Positions 25,076 to 34,004 are shown, counted from the first letter of the stretch. The stretch is DNA of 64,000 nucleotides from Streptomyces antnestii (GCF_004005495.1 NZ_RZYA01000008.1:186001-250000), one strand, 5' to 3'. The notes: generated by a model from the sequence alone, not told the origin. Numbers and translations: made by a program.

Positions 25076-25111
25076 CTCCTAGGGTCGCCATGAACGAGGC
25101 GATCCTAGGAG
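25076..25111. promoter_or_regulatory. Hairpin or operator that includes the Shine-Dalgarno of the D-aminoacylase operon
   Basis: CTCCTAGGGTCGCC (25076-25089) pairs with GGCGATCCTAGGAG (25098-25111) over 14 bp with one G-U, loop ATGAACGA. The 3' arm contains AGGAG of the AGGAGG ribosome-binding site for the ATG at 25119. As RNA it would hide the site; as DNA it is a 36-bp near-palindrome suitable for a dimeric regulator such as the PucR protein encoded at 29829. Confidence 0.6.
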
Positions 25112-25118
25112 GCGAAGC

Positions 25119-26594
25119 ATGCGGACACTCTTGCGTGGCGGTCGTGTCATCGACCCGGCGACGGGGTTCGACGGTACGGCCGACGTGCTGGTATCCGACG
25201 GGGTGGTCACCGCCGTCGGGGAAGGTCTGACCGCGGGGCCCGGCGATGTGGAGATCGATGTCTCCGGGCTCGTCGTGGGACCGGGCTTCATCGACCTGCA
25301 CAGCCACGTGCACACCATCGCGGGCCAGCGGTTGCAGGCGATGGACGGCGTGACGACCGCGCTCGACCTCGAAGCCGGTCTGATGCCGATCGAGCGCGCC
25401 TACGCCGAGGCCGCGGCGGCGGGACGTCCGCTGCACTACGGGTTCTCCGCGTCCTGGGGTGCCGCGCGGGCGCAGGTGCTCGCCGGGATCGAGCCGGACG
25501 CGAATATCGACAGCGGGCTTGCCGTCCTCGGAAACCCGGCCTGGCAACGGTCTTCGTCGCCGAAGGAGATGGCGGCCTGGCTGTCCCTCGTGGACGGTGA
25601 GCTGGCCGCGGGCGCGCTCGGCGTCGGTGTGCTCCTCGGTTACGCGCCCGACACCGACCCCGGTGAGTTCCTCGCGCTGGCCCGACTCGCCAAAGAGGCC
25701 GGTGCGCCGACCTACACCCACGTCCGTGAACTGGTCGAGGTGAATCCGGAGACACCCATCGACGGTTCGGCGGAAATCGCGATCGTCGCGGCCGAGACCG
25801 GTGCCGCGATGCACCACTGCCACGTGAACAGCACGTCCGGCCACCAGATCGAGCGGGTGCTCGCGGCGCTCGAAACCGGCCGCGCGGCCGGATCACGGGT
25901 GACCGTCGAGGCCTATCCCTACGGTGCGGGCAGCACGGGGATCGGCGCGGCGTTCCTTTCACCCGAACGCTTGAAGATGAAGGGCCTGACCCCGTCCAGT
26001 GTGATCATGCTCGAGTCGGGGGAGCGTATCGCCGACGCAGGCCGTCTGCTCCAGGTGCGTGCCGAGGATCCGGGCGCACCGTGCATCCTGGAGTTCCTCG
26101 ACGAGAGCAGCCCGCACGACCTCGGCCTGCTGCAGAAGGCGCTCGCGTTCCCCGACGCCATCGTCGCCAGCGACGCGCTGCCCGTGTACTGGAAGAACGG
26201 CACCAGCGAGAGCACCGAATGGCCGCTGCCACGCGGTGGCGCGACACATCCGCGCACGGCGGGGACCTACGCCAAGACGTTGCGCCTGATGGTGCGCGAG
26301 AGCAAGGCCTGGACCTGGCTGGAGGCGTTCCGGCGCTGCTCCTACCTGCCGGCGCGGGTGCTCGACGAGGTCGCGCCCGGGGCACTGGCCAAGGGACGGC
26401 TCGGCGTCGGCGCCGACGCCGACATCGTCGTCCTCGACCCGAACGCCATCACTGACGCGGCGACCTACTTCGATTCGACGCGGCCATCGGTCGGAGTCCG
26501 GCATCTGTTCGTCTCGGGCGTTCCGGTCGTCACCGACGGGAACCTGCGCACCGACGCCTTCCCCGGCAAGCCGTTGCGCGGTGAGCCGCGATGA
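25119..26594 (+). CDS. D-aminoacylase-family amidohydrolase (N-acyl-D-amino-acid deacylase-like)
   Basis: 491 residues; AGGAGG 6 nt upstream of the ATG. TLLRGGRVIDPATGFDGTAD and VVGPGFIDLHSHVH give the amidohydrolase beta-sandwich and the metal-binding HxH. TYTHVREL, MHHCHVNST and the aspartate near SDALPVYW are further active-site positions, and LGVGADADIVVLDP closes the sandwich. Length and order fit the D-aminoacylase/D-glutamate deacylase group (TIM-barrel, zinc), which frees D-amino acids from N-acyl groups; dihydroorotase-like relatives are the alternative. It opens the plus-strand operon and overlaps the M20 hydrolase by ATGA. Neighbouring racemase, GNAT and M20 genes support a role with N-acylated D-amino acids. 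Confidence 0.82.
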   Translation: MRTLLRGGRVIDPATGFDGTADVLVSDGVVTAVGEGLTAGPGDVEIDVSGLVVGPGFIDLHSHVHTIAGQRLQAMDGVTTALDLEAGLMPIERAYAEAAAAGRPLHYGFSASWGAARAQVLAGIEPDANIDSGLAVLGNPAWQRSSSPKEMAAWLSLVDGELAAGALGVGVLLGYAPDTDPGEFLALARLAKEAGAPTYTHVRELVEVNPETPIDGSAEIAIVAAETGAAMHHCHVNSTSGHQIERVLAALETGRAAGSRVTVEAYPYGAGSTGIGAAFLSPERLKMKGLTPSSVIMLESGERIADAGRLLQVRAEDPGAPCILEFLDESSPHDLGLLQKALAFPDAIVASDALPVYWKNGTSESTEWPLPRGGATHPRTAGTYAKTLRLMVRESKAWTWLEAFRRCSYLPARVLDEVAPGALAKGRLGVGADADIVVLDPNAITDAATYFDSTRPSVGVRHLFVSGVPVVTDGNLRTDAFPGKPLRGEPR

Positions 26595-27733
26595 GCGACC
26601 TGCTGGCCGACATCGAGACGCTCGTCCGTTGCGAGTCCCCGTCGTCGGATCACAAAGCGGTGGCCCGCAGCGCCGAAGTGGTGGCCGACGTGGGCCGGAG
26701 ACTGCTCGGTGCGGAGCCGGAGAGGATCGTCGTCGACGGAGTCACGCACCTGCGCTGGCGGTTCGGTGACGGGCCGCCTCGTGTGCTGTTGCTCGGTCAC
26801 CACGACACGGTGTGGCCCCACGGTTCGCTGGAGACGCATCCGTTCTCCGTACGGGACGGGGTGTTGCGCGGTCCCGGCTGCTTCGACATGAAGGCAGGGG
26901 TCGTGATGGCACTGCACGCCGCCGCGACGCTGCCCGACCGTGACGGACTGTCCATTCTGGTCACCGGTGACGAGGAGATCGGCTCGCCGTCCTCCCGTGC
27001 GCTGATCGAAGAAGCCGCGGCCGGCTGTGACGCGGCCTTCGTGCTGGAGGCTTCGGCCGACGGCGGCGCGCTGAAGTGCCGCCGCAAAGGCGTTTCCCAC
27101 TACCGGGTCGAGGTGACCGGCCGCGCCGCCCATGCCGGGCTCGAACCGGAGAAGGGGATCAACGCGGGAATCGAGGTCGCGCACCAGATCCTCGCGGTGG
27201 CCGCGCTCGCCGACCCTGGGGCGGGCACCAGTGTGACACCCACCGTCGTCTCGGCGGGAACGACGGTCAACACCGTTCCCGCCGCCGCGAACGTGGCGGT
27301 CGACGTCCGCGTGTGGAACGTGGCCGAGCAACTCCGCGTCGACAGGGCCATGCGGGCTCTCCGTCCGGCACTGGAAGACGCCGAGGTCCGCGTGACCGGC
27401 GGGATCAACCGGCCGCCGCTCGAAGGAAGTTCATCGGCGGGACTCTTCTCGCTGGCACGGGAACTGGCAGGCGAACTCGGTCTCGGAGAACTGACTTCCG
27501 TGGCGGTCGGTGGTGCCTCGGACGGCAATTACACCGCGGGGATCGGAATCCCGACCCTGGACGGTCTCGGTGCCGTCGGCGGCGGGGCCCACGCGGATCA
27601 CGAACACGTCGTCGTCGCGGAACTACCGAGACGCACCGCGTTGCTGGCCGCACTCGTGGAGAACGTGCTCGCGAAGCGGAATCCGTCCGGTGCGACGAAA
27701 CCCGCGGGCCAATCTGGTGAGGCACGACGGTGA
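26591..27733 (+). CDS. M20 metallohydrolase, carboxypeptidase G2/N-acyl-L-amino-acid hydrolase type
   Basis: 380 residues. LLLGHHDTVWPHGSLETHPF gives the first zinc histidine and aspartate, GPGCFDMKAGVVMAL the bridging aspartate and LVTGDEEIGSPSS the catalytic and metal glutamates. A dimerisation domain with AAHAGLEPEKGINAGIEVAH sits in the middle. The family removes N-acyl groups or C-terminal residues. Next to an N-succinylamino-acid racemase it is the natural candidate for the L-specific N-succinyl-amino-acid hydrolase that pulls D-to-L conversion forward. It overlaps the deacylase gene by 4 nt and is followed after 31 nt by the GNAT gene. No signal peptide, so cytoplasmic. Confidence 0.88.
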   Translation: MSDLLADIETLVRCESPSSDHKAVARSAEVVADVGRRLLGAEPERIVVDGVTHLRWRFGDGPPRVLLLGHHDTVWPHGSLETHPFSVRDGVLRGPGCFDMKAGVVMALHAAATLPDRDGLSILVTGDEEIGSPSSRALIEEAAAGCDAAFVLEASADGGALKCRRKGVSHYRVEVTGRAAHAGLEPEKGINAGIEVAHQILAVAALADPGAGTSVTPTVVSAGTTVNTVPAAANVAVDVRVWNVAEQLRVDRAMRALRPALEDAEVRVTGGINRPPLEGSSSAGLFSLARELAGELGLGELTSVAVGGASDGNYTAGIGIPTLDGLGAVGGGAHADHEHVVVAELPRRTALLAALVENVLAKRNPSGATKPAGQSGEARR

Positions 27734-27764
27734 CTCAACCGTCGAGCCGGGAAAGGACTGTCCC

Positions 27765-28649
27765 GTGACAAATCTTGCGATGAACGCGGAAAGCCTGGCC
27801 TCCCGGGAGGTGCGTGACGAAGCGGTCGCCGCCGCGCGGGCCGCGGCCGTGGCTTCGGGCATCGAAATCCGCGAACTCACCGAAATCGCCGATCTGGCCG
27901 CGGTGGTCGGTCTGTTCGAATCGATCTGGCAGTCCGCGCCCGGCGCCCGGCCGGTGAGCACGGAGCTGCTTCGCGCGATGTCCACGGCCGGGAACTACGT
28001 CACCGGCGCGTTCGAGCACGGCGAACTCCTGGGGGCCTGCTTCGGCTTCTTCGGGAACCCTGGGAAAGCGAGTCTGCACAGCCACATCGCCGGCGTCGCC
28101 AAGGCAGGTGCCGGCCGGGGCATCGGGCACGCGCTCAAACTGCACCAGCGCGGCTGGGCGCTGCTCCAGGACGTCTCGTTGATCACCTGGACCTTCGACC
28201 CGCTGGTGCGGCGCAACGCCTACTTCAATCTGGGGAAACTCGGGGCGCGCCCGATCGGCTACCTGCCCGACTTCTACGGTCCGATGGAGGACAGCATCAA
28301 CGGCTCGGGCGACACCGACCGGCTGATGGTCGGCTGGGATCTGACGAGCCCGGCAGTCCGTGCCGCTGCCTTCGGTGAACCCGTGCTGATCGACGCGGAA
28401 GCATCGGGCGCGGCGAAGGCACTGTCGGTCGACTCCGACGGCGGTCCGAGGATCGGATCCGCCGACGCGCCGACCGTGCTCGTCGCCGTCCCGCCCGACA
28501 TCGAACGTTTGCGCCGCTCCGATCCCGGTCGCGGCAAGGCGTGGCGCGTCGCCCTGCGTGAAGTCCTCGGCGGACTGATGGCGGACAACGCCCACGTCGC
28601 CGGTTTCGATCGTCCCGGCTGGTACGTGATCTCGAAGGAGCAGTCGTGA
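27765..28649 (+). CDS. GNAT-fold acyltransferase associated with N-acylamino-acid racemase
   Basis: 294 residues from a GTG at 27765 (GGAAAGGA upstream); ATG at 27780 is the alternative. The N-terminal half is GNAT-like: IEIRELTEIADLAAVVGLFE, then GNYVTGAFEHGELLGACFG and VAKAGAGRGIGHALKLHQRG, which is the acetyl/succinyl-CoA pyrophosphate loop (normally Q/RxxGxG/A). The C-terminal half (VAVPPDIERLRRSDPG) is an extra domain found in the predicted acyltransferase group that neighbours MenC/NSAR genes. Established precedent: in Geobacillus a GNAT enzyme N-succinylates D-amino acids for the racemase. It overlaps the racemase start by ATGA, as expected for coupled subunits or consecutive steps. 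Confidence 0.75.
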   Translation: MTNLAMNAESLASREVRDEAVAAARAAAVASGIEIRELTEIADLAAVVGLFESIWQSAPGARPVSTELLRAMSTAGNYVTGAFEHGELLGACFGFFGNPGKASLHSHIAGVAKAGAGRGIGHALKLHQRGWALLQDVSLITWTFDPLVRRNAYFNLGKLGARPIGYLPDFYGPMEDSINGSGDTDRLMVGWDLTSPAVRAAAFGEPVLIDAEASGAAKALSVDSDGGPRIGSADAPTVLVAVPPDIERLRRSDPGRGKAWRVALREVLGGLMADNAHVAGFDRPGWYVISKEQS

Positions 28650-29752
28650 AACTCAGCGGTGTGGAACTGCGCCGGGTCCGGATGCCGCTCGTGGCTCCGT
28701 TCCGGACATCGTTCGGGACACAGGCCGAACGGGAACTGCTGCTCGTCCGCGCCGTGACCTCGGCGGCCGAGGGCTGGGGCGAATGCGTCGCGATGGAGGC
28801 GCCGCTCTACTCGTCGGAGTACAACGACGCCGCCGAACATGTGCTGCGGAACCATCTGATCCCGGCGCTACTGGCGGCCGAGGACGTGACCGCGTACAAG
28901 GTGACGCCGTTGCTGGCGAAGTTCAAGGGCCACCGGATGGCCAAGGGTGCTCTGGAGATGGCGGTTCTCGACGCCGAACTCCGCGCCCACGAGCGGTCGT
29001 TCGCGGCCGAACTGGGGTCCGTCCGCGACTCGGTGGCCTGCGGGGTCTCGGTCGGGATCATGGACTCGATCCCGCGGCTGCTCGACGTCGTCGGCGGTTA
29101 CCTCGACGAGGGCTACGTCCGGATCAAGCTGAAGATCGAACCCGGCTGGGACGTCGAGCCGGTGCGCCGGGTGCGGGAGCGCTTCGGTGACGACGTGCTG
29201 CTGCAGGTCGACGCGAACACCGCGTACACCCTGGGCGACGCTCCCCTGCTGTCCCGGCTCGACTCGTTCGACCTACTGCTGATCGAGCAGCCGCTCGAAG
29301 AAGAGGACGTGCTCGGCCACGCCGAACTGGCCAAGCGCATCCGGACCCCGATCTGCCTCGACGAGTCGATCGTGTCCGCGAAGGCCGCGGTGGACGCGAT
29401 CCGACTCGGCGCCTGCCAGATCGTCAACATCAAACCGGGTCGCGTCGGTGGCTACCTCGAAGCCCGCCGGGTGCACGACGTCTGCGCGGCACACGGGGTC
29501 GCGGTGTGGTGTGGCGGGATGATCGAGACCGGGCTCGGCCGGGCGGCCAACGTCGCGCTGGCCTCGCTGCCCGGCTTCACGCTGCCGGGTGACACCTCGG
29601 CGTCCGGCCGGTTCTACCGCACCGACATCACCGAACCGTTCGTGCTGGACGGCGGGCATCTGCCGGTGCCGACCGGGCCGGGCCTCGGGGTGACCCCGAT
29701 TCCCGACCTGCTGGACGAGGTCACCATCGGGAAAACGTGGATCGCTTCGTAG
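28646..29752 (+). CDS. N-succinyl/N-acylamino-acid racemase (o-succinylbenzoate synthase family)
   Basis: 368 residues, enolase superfamily. Active-site residues fall exactly where they do in the Amycolatopsis enzyme: K161-x-K163 (RIKLKIE), D189 (QVDAN), E214 (LIEQP), D239 (CLDES) and K263 (NIKPG). These bind Mg2+ and provide the two catalytic lysines for 1,1-proton transfer. Length and sequence, as I remember them, are very close to Amycolatopsis N-acylamino-acid racemase. It equilibrates N-acyl-D- and N-acyl-L-amino acids; OSB synthase activity is a known side or native reaction, but no menaquinone genes are nearby. With the GNAT and M20 genes it completes the three-step D-to-L amino acid route. 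Confidence 0.93.
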   Translation: MKLSGVELRRVRMPLVAPFRTSFGTQAERELLLVRAVTSAAEGWGECVAMEAPLYSSEYNDAAEHVLRNHLIPALLAAEDVTAYKVTPLLAKFKGHRMAKGALEMAVLDAELRAHERSFAAELGSVRDSVACGVSVGIMDSIPRLLDVVGGYLDEGYVRIKLKIEPGWDVEPVRRVRERFGDDVLLQVDANTAYTLGDAPLLSRLDSFDLLLIEQPLEEEDVLGHAELAKRIRTPICLDESIVSAKAAVDAIRLGACQIVNIKPGRVGGYLEARRVHDVCAAHGVAVWCGGMIETGLGRAANVALASLPGFTLPGDTSASGRFYRTDITEPFVLDGGHLPVPTGPGLGVTPIPDLLDEVTIGKTWIAS

Positions 29753-29786
29753 CGGCCCACGGATTCCGGGGCTATATGTAGTCGGA

Positions 29787-29804
29787 TCGAACCAGTCGGT
29801 TCGA
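29787..29804. promoter_or_regulatory. Palindrome TCGAACC-AGTC-GGTTCGA upstream of the PucR gene
   Basis: Two exact 7-bp arms around AGTC, 25-42 nt upstream of the regulator's GTG start and 35 nt after the racemase stop. It overlaps the expected promoter, so it is a likely autoregulatory operator. It could also act as a weak hairpin. Confidence 0.55.
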
Positions 29805-29828
29805 CGAGGCCGGGTCTACCTTCGGGGG

Positions 29829-31502
29829 GTGCTGACACCGGTGCCCAGTGGGCCGCAGACGAGTTTGGGGCGCGTCCTCGAAGACCTCGGGGACGTGCTC
29901 CTGGATCCGGTCGCGGTCGGCCGGACCACCCGCAAGCAGCTCGGCGGGGTGGTCATCCACGATCCGCACGACGAATCCGAAATCCCTGACGGGGCCGTCG
30001 TGCTCGGCGTCGGGGTGCGGGAGCAGGACGAGGTCGTCCGCCTTCTGCACGACGTGGGTGCACGGGGCGCGGCGGCGCTCGTCGTCCGGTCCCCCGTCAC
30101 CCCGACGCCCGAACTCCGGCGTGCCGCGGACTCTTCCGGGGTCGCCCTGCTCGGGCTCGCGCGAGGCGCGTCCTGGGCTCAGCTCGCCGCCATGCTCAGG
30201 ACCTTGCTCGCCGAGGAGGACGTCGGCGAGGTCTCGCCGCAGACCCTCGGCGGAATCCCGTCGGGCGATCTCTTCGCACTGGCCAACGCGATCGCCGCGC
30301 TCCTGGACGCGCCGGTGACCATCGAGGACCGCAACTCCCGGGTCCTGGCGTTCTCCGGACGTCAGGACGAAGCGGACCCTTCCCGGGTGGAGACCATCCT
30401 CGGCAGACAGGTGCCGGAGCGGTTCACCCGCGGCCTGGAACGCGACGGCGTCTTCGAGAAGCTGTACCGCGACCACACTCCCGTGTACGTCGATCCGAGA
30501 CGCTACGACGACAACGCGATCGCAATACCGCGCGTGGCGCTCGCCGTCCGCGCGGGCGACGAGGTACTCGGGTCGGTCTGGGCGGCGGTCCGGGAGCCGC
30601 TCAGCGAGGAGCGGACCCAGGCGTTGATCGACGCCACCAAACTCGTCGCGTTGCACATGCTCCGGCTGCGCGCGGGCGCCGACGTCGAACGGCGACTGCG
30701 CGCGGACCTGGTGAGCACGGCGCTCGAAGGCGGCGCCGAGGCGCCGGAGGCCATCGCCCGCCTCGGGTTGCTCGGCCGGCCGTCGATCGTGCTCGCCATG
30801 GGCCTGCTCGGCGCGCCCGCGCTCGAGGACGATCTCCGACTTGTGGCGGATCGTCAGCGGGTCGCCGACGCGCTGGCCATGCACCTCAGTGCCGTCCAGC
30901 CGCGCTCCGCCGTCGCGCTCGTGGGTGACGTCGCTTACGGCATCGTCCCGATGCCCGGCGGCCGAGCCGACTGCCAGGAGCGCTCGGTGCGGGTCGCCTC
31001 GACCTTCCTGGAACGCACGGGACGCCGGACGGCGGCCGCGATCGGAATCGGACCGCTCGCGCTCGACGGCTCCGGTCTGCGTGCCTCGCGCGACGGTGCC
31101 GACAGGGCGTTGCGCGTGCTGCTCACCAACGGTGGCGCCAAACGCGTCGCGACCGCCGACGACGTCCACGTCGACGCCCTCATACTGGAACTGGCCGATC
31201 TCGCCGCGGCCAGAGGAGGCGTCGCGACAGGACCTGTCGCGCGGTTGCTCTCCTACGACGCCCAGCACCAGTCACAACTGGTGCACACCCTCCGGTGCTG
31301 GCTGGACGCCTTCGGGGACATCGGCGCCGCGTCCACGTCGGCCTACGTGCATCCGAACACCTTCCGCTACCGATTGCGGCGGCTCGCCGAAGTCGGCGAG
31401 ATCGACCTCGACGACCCGAGGGAGAGGTTCGCCGCGATGCTGCAACTCCGGCTGTTGCCCCGTGATGCGCGGACCGCGCCGCCGGACGCCGAAGACTCCT
31501 GA
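29829..31502 (+). CDS. PucR family transcriptional regulator of the D-amino-acid/peptide cluster
   Basis: 557 residues, GTG start. The N-terminal PucR-type ligand domain (about 15-135) begins GRVLEDLGDVLLDPVAVG. A middle GGDEF-like CdaR domain includes AAAIGIGPLALDGSGLRASR (about 395-415). The C-terminal PucR HTH ends ASTSAYVHPNTFRYRLRRLA (about 500-520). PucR proteins are usually activators that sense purines, amino acids or related nitrogen compounds. It sits between the D-amino-acid enzymes and the hydrolase/transporter genes, all on the plus strand, so it probably controls both. Near-palindromes at 25076 and 29787 are candidate binding sites. Confidence 0.9.
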   Translation: MLTPVPSGPQTSLGRVLEDLGDVLLDPVAVGRTTRKQLGGVVIHDPHDESEIPDGAVVLGVGVREQDEVVRLLHDVGARGAAALVVRSPVTPTPELRRAADSSGVALLGLARGASWAQLAAMLRTLLAEEDVGEVSPQTLGGIPSGDLFALANAIAALLDAPVTIEDRNSRVLAFSGRQDEADPSRVETILGRQVPERFTRGLERDGVFEKLYRDHTPVYVDPRRYDDNAIAIPRVALAVRAGDEVLGSVWAAVREPLSEERTQALIDATKLVALHMLRLRAGADVERRLRADLVSTALEGGAEAPEAIARLGLLGRPSIVLAMGLLGAPALEDDLRLVADRQRVADALAMHLSAVQPRSAVALVGDVAYGIVPMPGGRADCQERSVRVASTFLERTGRRTAAAIGIGPLALDGSGLRASRDGADRALRVLLTNGGAKRVATADDVHVDALILELADLAAARGGVATGPVARLLSYDAQHQSQLVHTLRCWLDAFGDIGAASTSAYVHPNTFRYRLRRLAEVGEIDLDDPRERFAAMLQLRLLPRDARTAPPDAEDS

Positions 31503-31507
31503 CCGCC

Positions 31508-31529
31508 GGCCGGGTTGGTCTCCCCGGCC
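31508..31529. terminator. Possible hairpin after the PucR gene
   Basis: GGCCGGG pairs with CCCGGCC across an 8-nt loop, 6 nt beyond the PucR stop. The 7-bp all-GC stem could terminate the regulator transcript, which would separate it from the MFS gene downstream. No U-tract is present. Confidence 0.4.
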
Positions 31530-31652
31530 CGAAACGGCGGCACATGTTCGTGTGACCGCACGAACTCCGCTCGCCGAACGCGTTTCAGAATGAGTGATCG
31601 GCGCCACTCTCGCGCCGCTCTCCTTCTCTCCCAGAGTTTCCGCGGAGGCGCC

Positions 31653-32918
31653 ATGACGGCAGTGGTCAATGAGGTCACCTGGACAGCGCGGCGGATCAAC
31701 CGGACGGCGCTCATCACCATGGTGGTGATGGTGTTCGCCTGGGCGGTCGACTACATCGACCGGTTCTCCATCGGGATGGCGCTGCCGATGATCGGCGCCG
31801 AGTTCGAGCTCAGCAGAACCCAACAAGGCTGGCTCGTCACCGTATTCGCGCTGGTCTACATGGTCTGCCAGATCCCGGCGGGTTTCCTCGCCGACCGGTA
31901 CGGCTCGCGGGGGCCGATGCTGGTCACGCTGCTGCTCTGGTCGGCGTTCACCGCGATGACCGGGATGGCGGGCACCTTCGGCATGTTGCTGGTCGTCCGT
32001 GGTCTTTTCGGGGTGTGCCAAGGACACTTCCCGGCGGCCTCGTTCAAGGCGATCGCCGAACGGACCACCCCCGGCAACCGCGCGACGGCGACCGGTGTGA
32101 TGCTGTCCGCCGGCGGGATCGGCGCGGGGCTGGCGCCGCTGATCGTCGGCCCGCTGCTGATGGCGATCGGCTGGCGGCACACGTTCTTCTGGATGGCGGG
32201 CATCGGCGCGATCATCGGTGTGGTCGTCTGGACACTGCTGCCCAAGGCGCTGCCCGAAGAGCTGAGCAGCCTTCCGCGCGACAAGGTGAAGACTCCCGAG
32301 GTGTCCCGCAAGCAGGTGCTGAAGTCCTTTGTGGTCTGGAAGTTCACCCTGCTGTTCTGTGTCACCAACATGCTCAATTACGGGATGATCACCTGGGTAC
32401 CCAGCTATCTGCTGGAGTCGCGGGGGCTGTCGTTGAGCCAGACCGGGGTACTGGCCGCGATACCTATGCTGGTCAGCATCGGGACGACCGTCCTCGGCGG
32501 CTGGCTGTTCGACCGGTACTTCCACGATCACGGCCGCTGGTACCTCGGTTCGATCGCGCTGGCGACCGCGGTGCTGCTGACGTTGATGGTGAAGGCGGAC
32601 AGCACGGCGGAGTTCACCGTCTACGAGACGCTCGCCCTCGCCGTGTTCAGCATGGCGACGATGGCCGTCTTCGGCCTGCCGCTGCGGGTGCTCCCCACGG
32701 CGGTCGTCGGGATCGGCATGGGAGTGATGAACTTCGGCGGCCAGGTGGCCGGCGCGGTCGCGCCGGTGGCGATGGGCTGGCTCGCCGACACCTTCTCCTA
32801 CACCGCCGCGTTCGGTTTCCTCACCGGTACCACCCTCCTCACCGCCGTGATGGCGTTCTGGGTACCGCAGAACGCCACGCAGTTCACCTTCTCCCCGGCG
32901 AAATCCCAAGCCTCGTGA
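31653..32918 (+). CDS. MFS transporter, anion:cation symporter-like
   Basis: 421 residues from ATG at 31653 with GGAGG 4-5 nt upstream. Twelve helices are apparent. AWAVDYIDRFSIGMALP (the DRxxx motif in helix 1), GWLVTVFALVYMVCQIPAGF followed by LADRYGSRGPM (loop 2-3 signature), and LFGVCQGHFPAASFKAIAER resemble the ACS family, which takes up organic acids such as glucarate, tartrate and phthalate. It could import N-acyl amino acids or related anions for the enzymes upstream. It lies 54 nt before the class-A-type hydrolase, in the same direction. Confidence 0.88.
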   Translation: MTAVVNEVTWTARRINRTALITMVVMVFAWAVDYIDRFSIGMALPMIGAEFELSRTQQGWLVTVFALVYMVCQIPAGFLADRYGSRGPMLVTLLLWSAFTAMTGMAGTFGMLLVVRGLFGVCQGHFPAASFKAIAERTTPGNRATATGVMLSAGGIGAGLAPLIVGPLLMAIGWRHTFFWMAGIGAIIGVVVWTLLPKALPEELSSLPRDKVKTPEVSRKQVLKSFVVWKFTLLFCVTNMLNYGMITWVPSYLLESRGLSLSQTGVLAAIPMLVSIGTTVLGGWLFDRYFHDHGRWYLGSIALATAVLLTLMVKADSTAEFTVYETLALAVFSMATMAVFGLPLRVLPTAVVGIGMGVMNFGGQVAGAVAPVAMGWLADTFSYTAAFGFLTGTTLLTAVMAFWVPQNATQFTFSPAKSQAS

Positions 32919-32972
32919 GTGGCTGTACCCACACGTTCCTCGCCCGAGCCCTCGAAAGTAGACAGGAGTCCC

Positions 32973-33884
32973 ATGCCCACCGCGTCCGAAGTCATCGCAA
33001 AGATCAACGACCGCGCGAAGCAGGCCGGCGTCCGGGTGCGGCTGCACGCGGCCGAGATCGACGGCACCCGGCGGATCGGCGTCGACGAACACTCCCCCGT
33101 CGTCACGGCGTCGGTCTTCAAGGTCCCGATCGCGCTGGAACTGGCGAGGCAGGCCGCCGAGGGTGGGCTCGACCTCGGCGAGCGGATCACGGTCCCGCCA
33201 GGACATCCCACGCCGAGCCCGTACGGCCTCGCCACCTTTCGGCACGAGATCACGATGTCCTGGTACGACCTCGCGATCCTGATGATCGGGATCAGCGACA
33301 ACGTCGCGACCGACTTGATCCTCGCGCGCGTCGGAAAGGAGAAGACGGAGAAATCGTTGCGGCGACTCGGCTTTGAGAACACGACCGTCCCTCAGGACTG
33401 CGGAGAGGTACTCGGCAGCATCGGGGAAGACCTCGGGATCTCCTACGAGGACGACGAAAGATTGCTGGCGGAGCTCCCGTTGGAGCGGATCACCGCGTTG
33501 CGCGCGCTGCGACCGGAGCACACCTGTGCCACGACCGCCGAAGAGATCACCAGGCTGCTCGCGCTGATCTGGCGTGACGAGGCGGCCGCGCCCACCGCGT
33601 GCGCGGACGTCCGGCGGTGGATGGAACTCCAGGTGTGGCCGCACCGGCTGCGGTCCGGGTTCCCTGACGACGGGATCCGCGTCAGCGGCAAGACCGGGAC
33701 ACTGCCGTCGGTGCGCAACGAGGTCGGTGTGGTCGAGTACCCGGATGGCGGTCGTTACGCGGTAGGGATCTTCACCGACGCAGTCGACGGGCGGTCGAGG
33801 GTGCCCGAGCGGGACGCGTTCATCGGCTTCGCCGCGGCACAGGCCGTCGAATGGCTCAGGCTTCCCGAGGCGGGGAGCGAATGA
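32973..33884 (+). CDS. Class A beta-lactamase-fold serine hydrolase, cytoplasmic
   Basis: 303 residues; ACAGGAG 5 nt before the ATG. The three class A signatures are present: S47-x-x-K50 (ASVFKVP), S108-D109-N110 (GISDN) and K240-T241-G242 (SGKTGT). There is no signal peptide, unlike secreted beta-lactamases, and I cannot find the omega-loop ExxLN motif that carries the deacylating glutamate. A peptidase, esterase or amidase acting inside the cell is therefore more likely than antibiotic resistance. It is one of four serine hydrolases of this fold in 11.7 kb, next to peptide import genes, suggesting D-peptide or acyl-amide cleavage. Resistance to beta-lactams remains an untested alternative. 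Confidence 0.85.
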   Translation: MPTASEVIAKINDRAKQAGVRVRLHAAEIDGTRRIGVDEHSPVVTASVFKVPIALELARQAAEGGLDLGERITVPPGHPTPSPYGLATFRHEITMSWYDLAILMIGISDNVATDLILARVGKEKTEKSLRRLGFENTTVPQDCGEVLGSIGEDLGISYEDDERLLAELPLERITALRALRPEHTCATTAEEITRLLALIWRDEAAAPTACADVRRWMELQVWPHRLRSGFPDDGIRVSGKTGTLPSVRNEVGVVEYPDGGRYAVGIFTDAVDGRSRVPERDAFIGFAAAQAVEWLRLPEAGSE

Positions 33885-33936
33885 TTCGTCCGCCCCGATG
33901 AATTTTCCCGCCGCTCTCGTTGCTCCGCACGAACCG

Positions 33937-33950
33937 GTGACGCCTGTCAC
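33937..33950. promoter_or_regulatory. GTGAC-GCCT-GTCAC inverted repeat before the S12 hydrolase
   Basis: Exact 5-bp arms 55-68 nt upstream of the ATG at 34005, followed by CCTAGCAT, a possible -10 region. It lies in a 120-nt gap that may carry an internal promoter. Short and therefore weak. Confidence 0.3.
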
Positions 33951-34004
33951 AGACCTAGCATTCCGGAGACTGCCGGTCCACCTTTCCACGGACAAGAGGT
34001 GCGC

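Noticed and set aside
25090..25118. Upstream ATG at 25090 as a leader peptide or alternative start
   Set aside because: It is in a different frame from the deacylase, lies in the hairpin loop and has no ribosome-binding site.
28646..29752. Menaquinone o-succinylbenzoate synthase (menC)
   Set aside because: Family and residues would allow it, but no other menaquinone gene is present and the GNAT/M20 neighbours fit the amino-acid racemase role.
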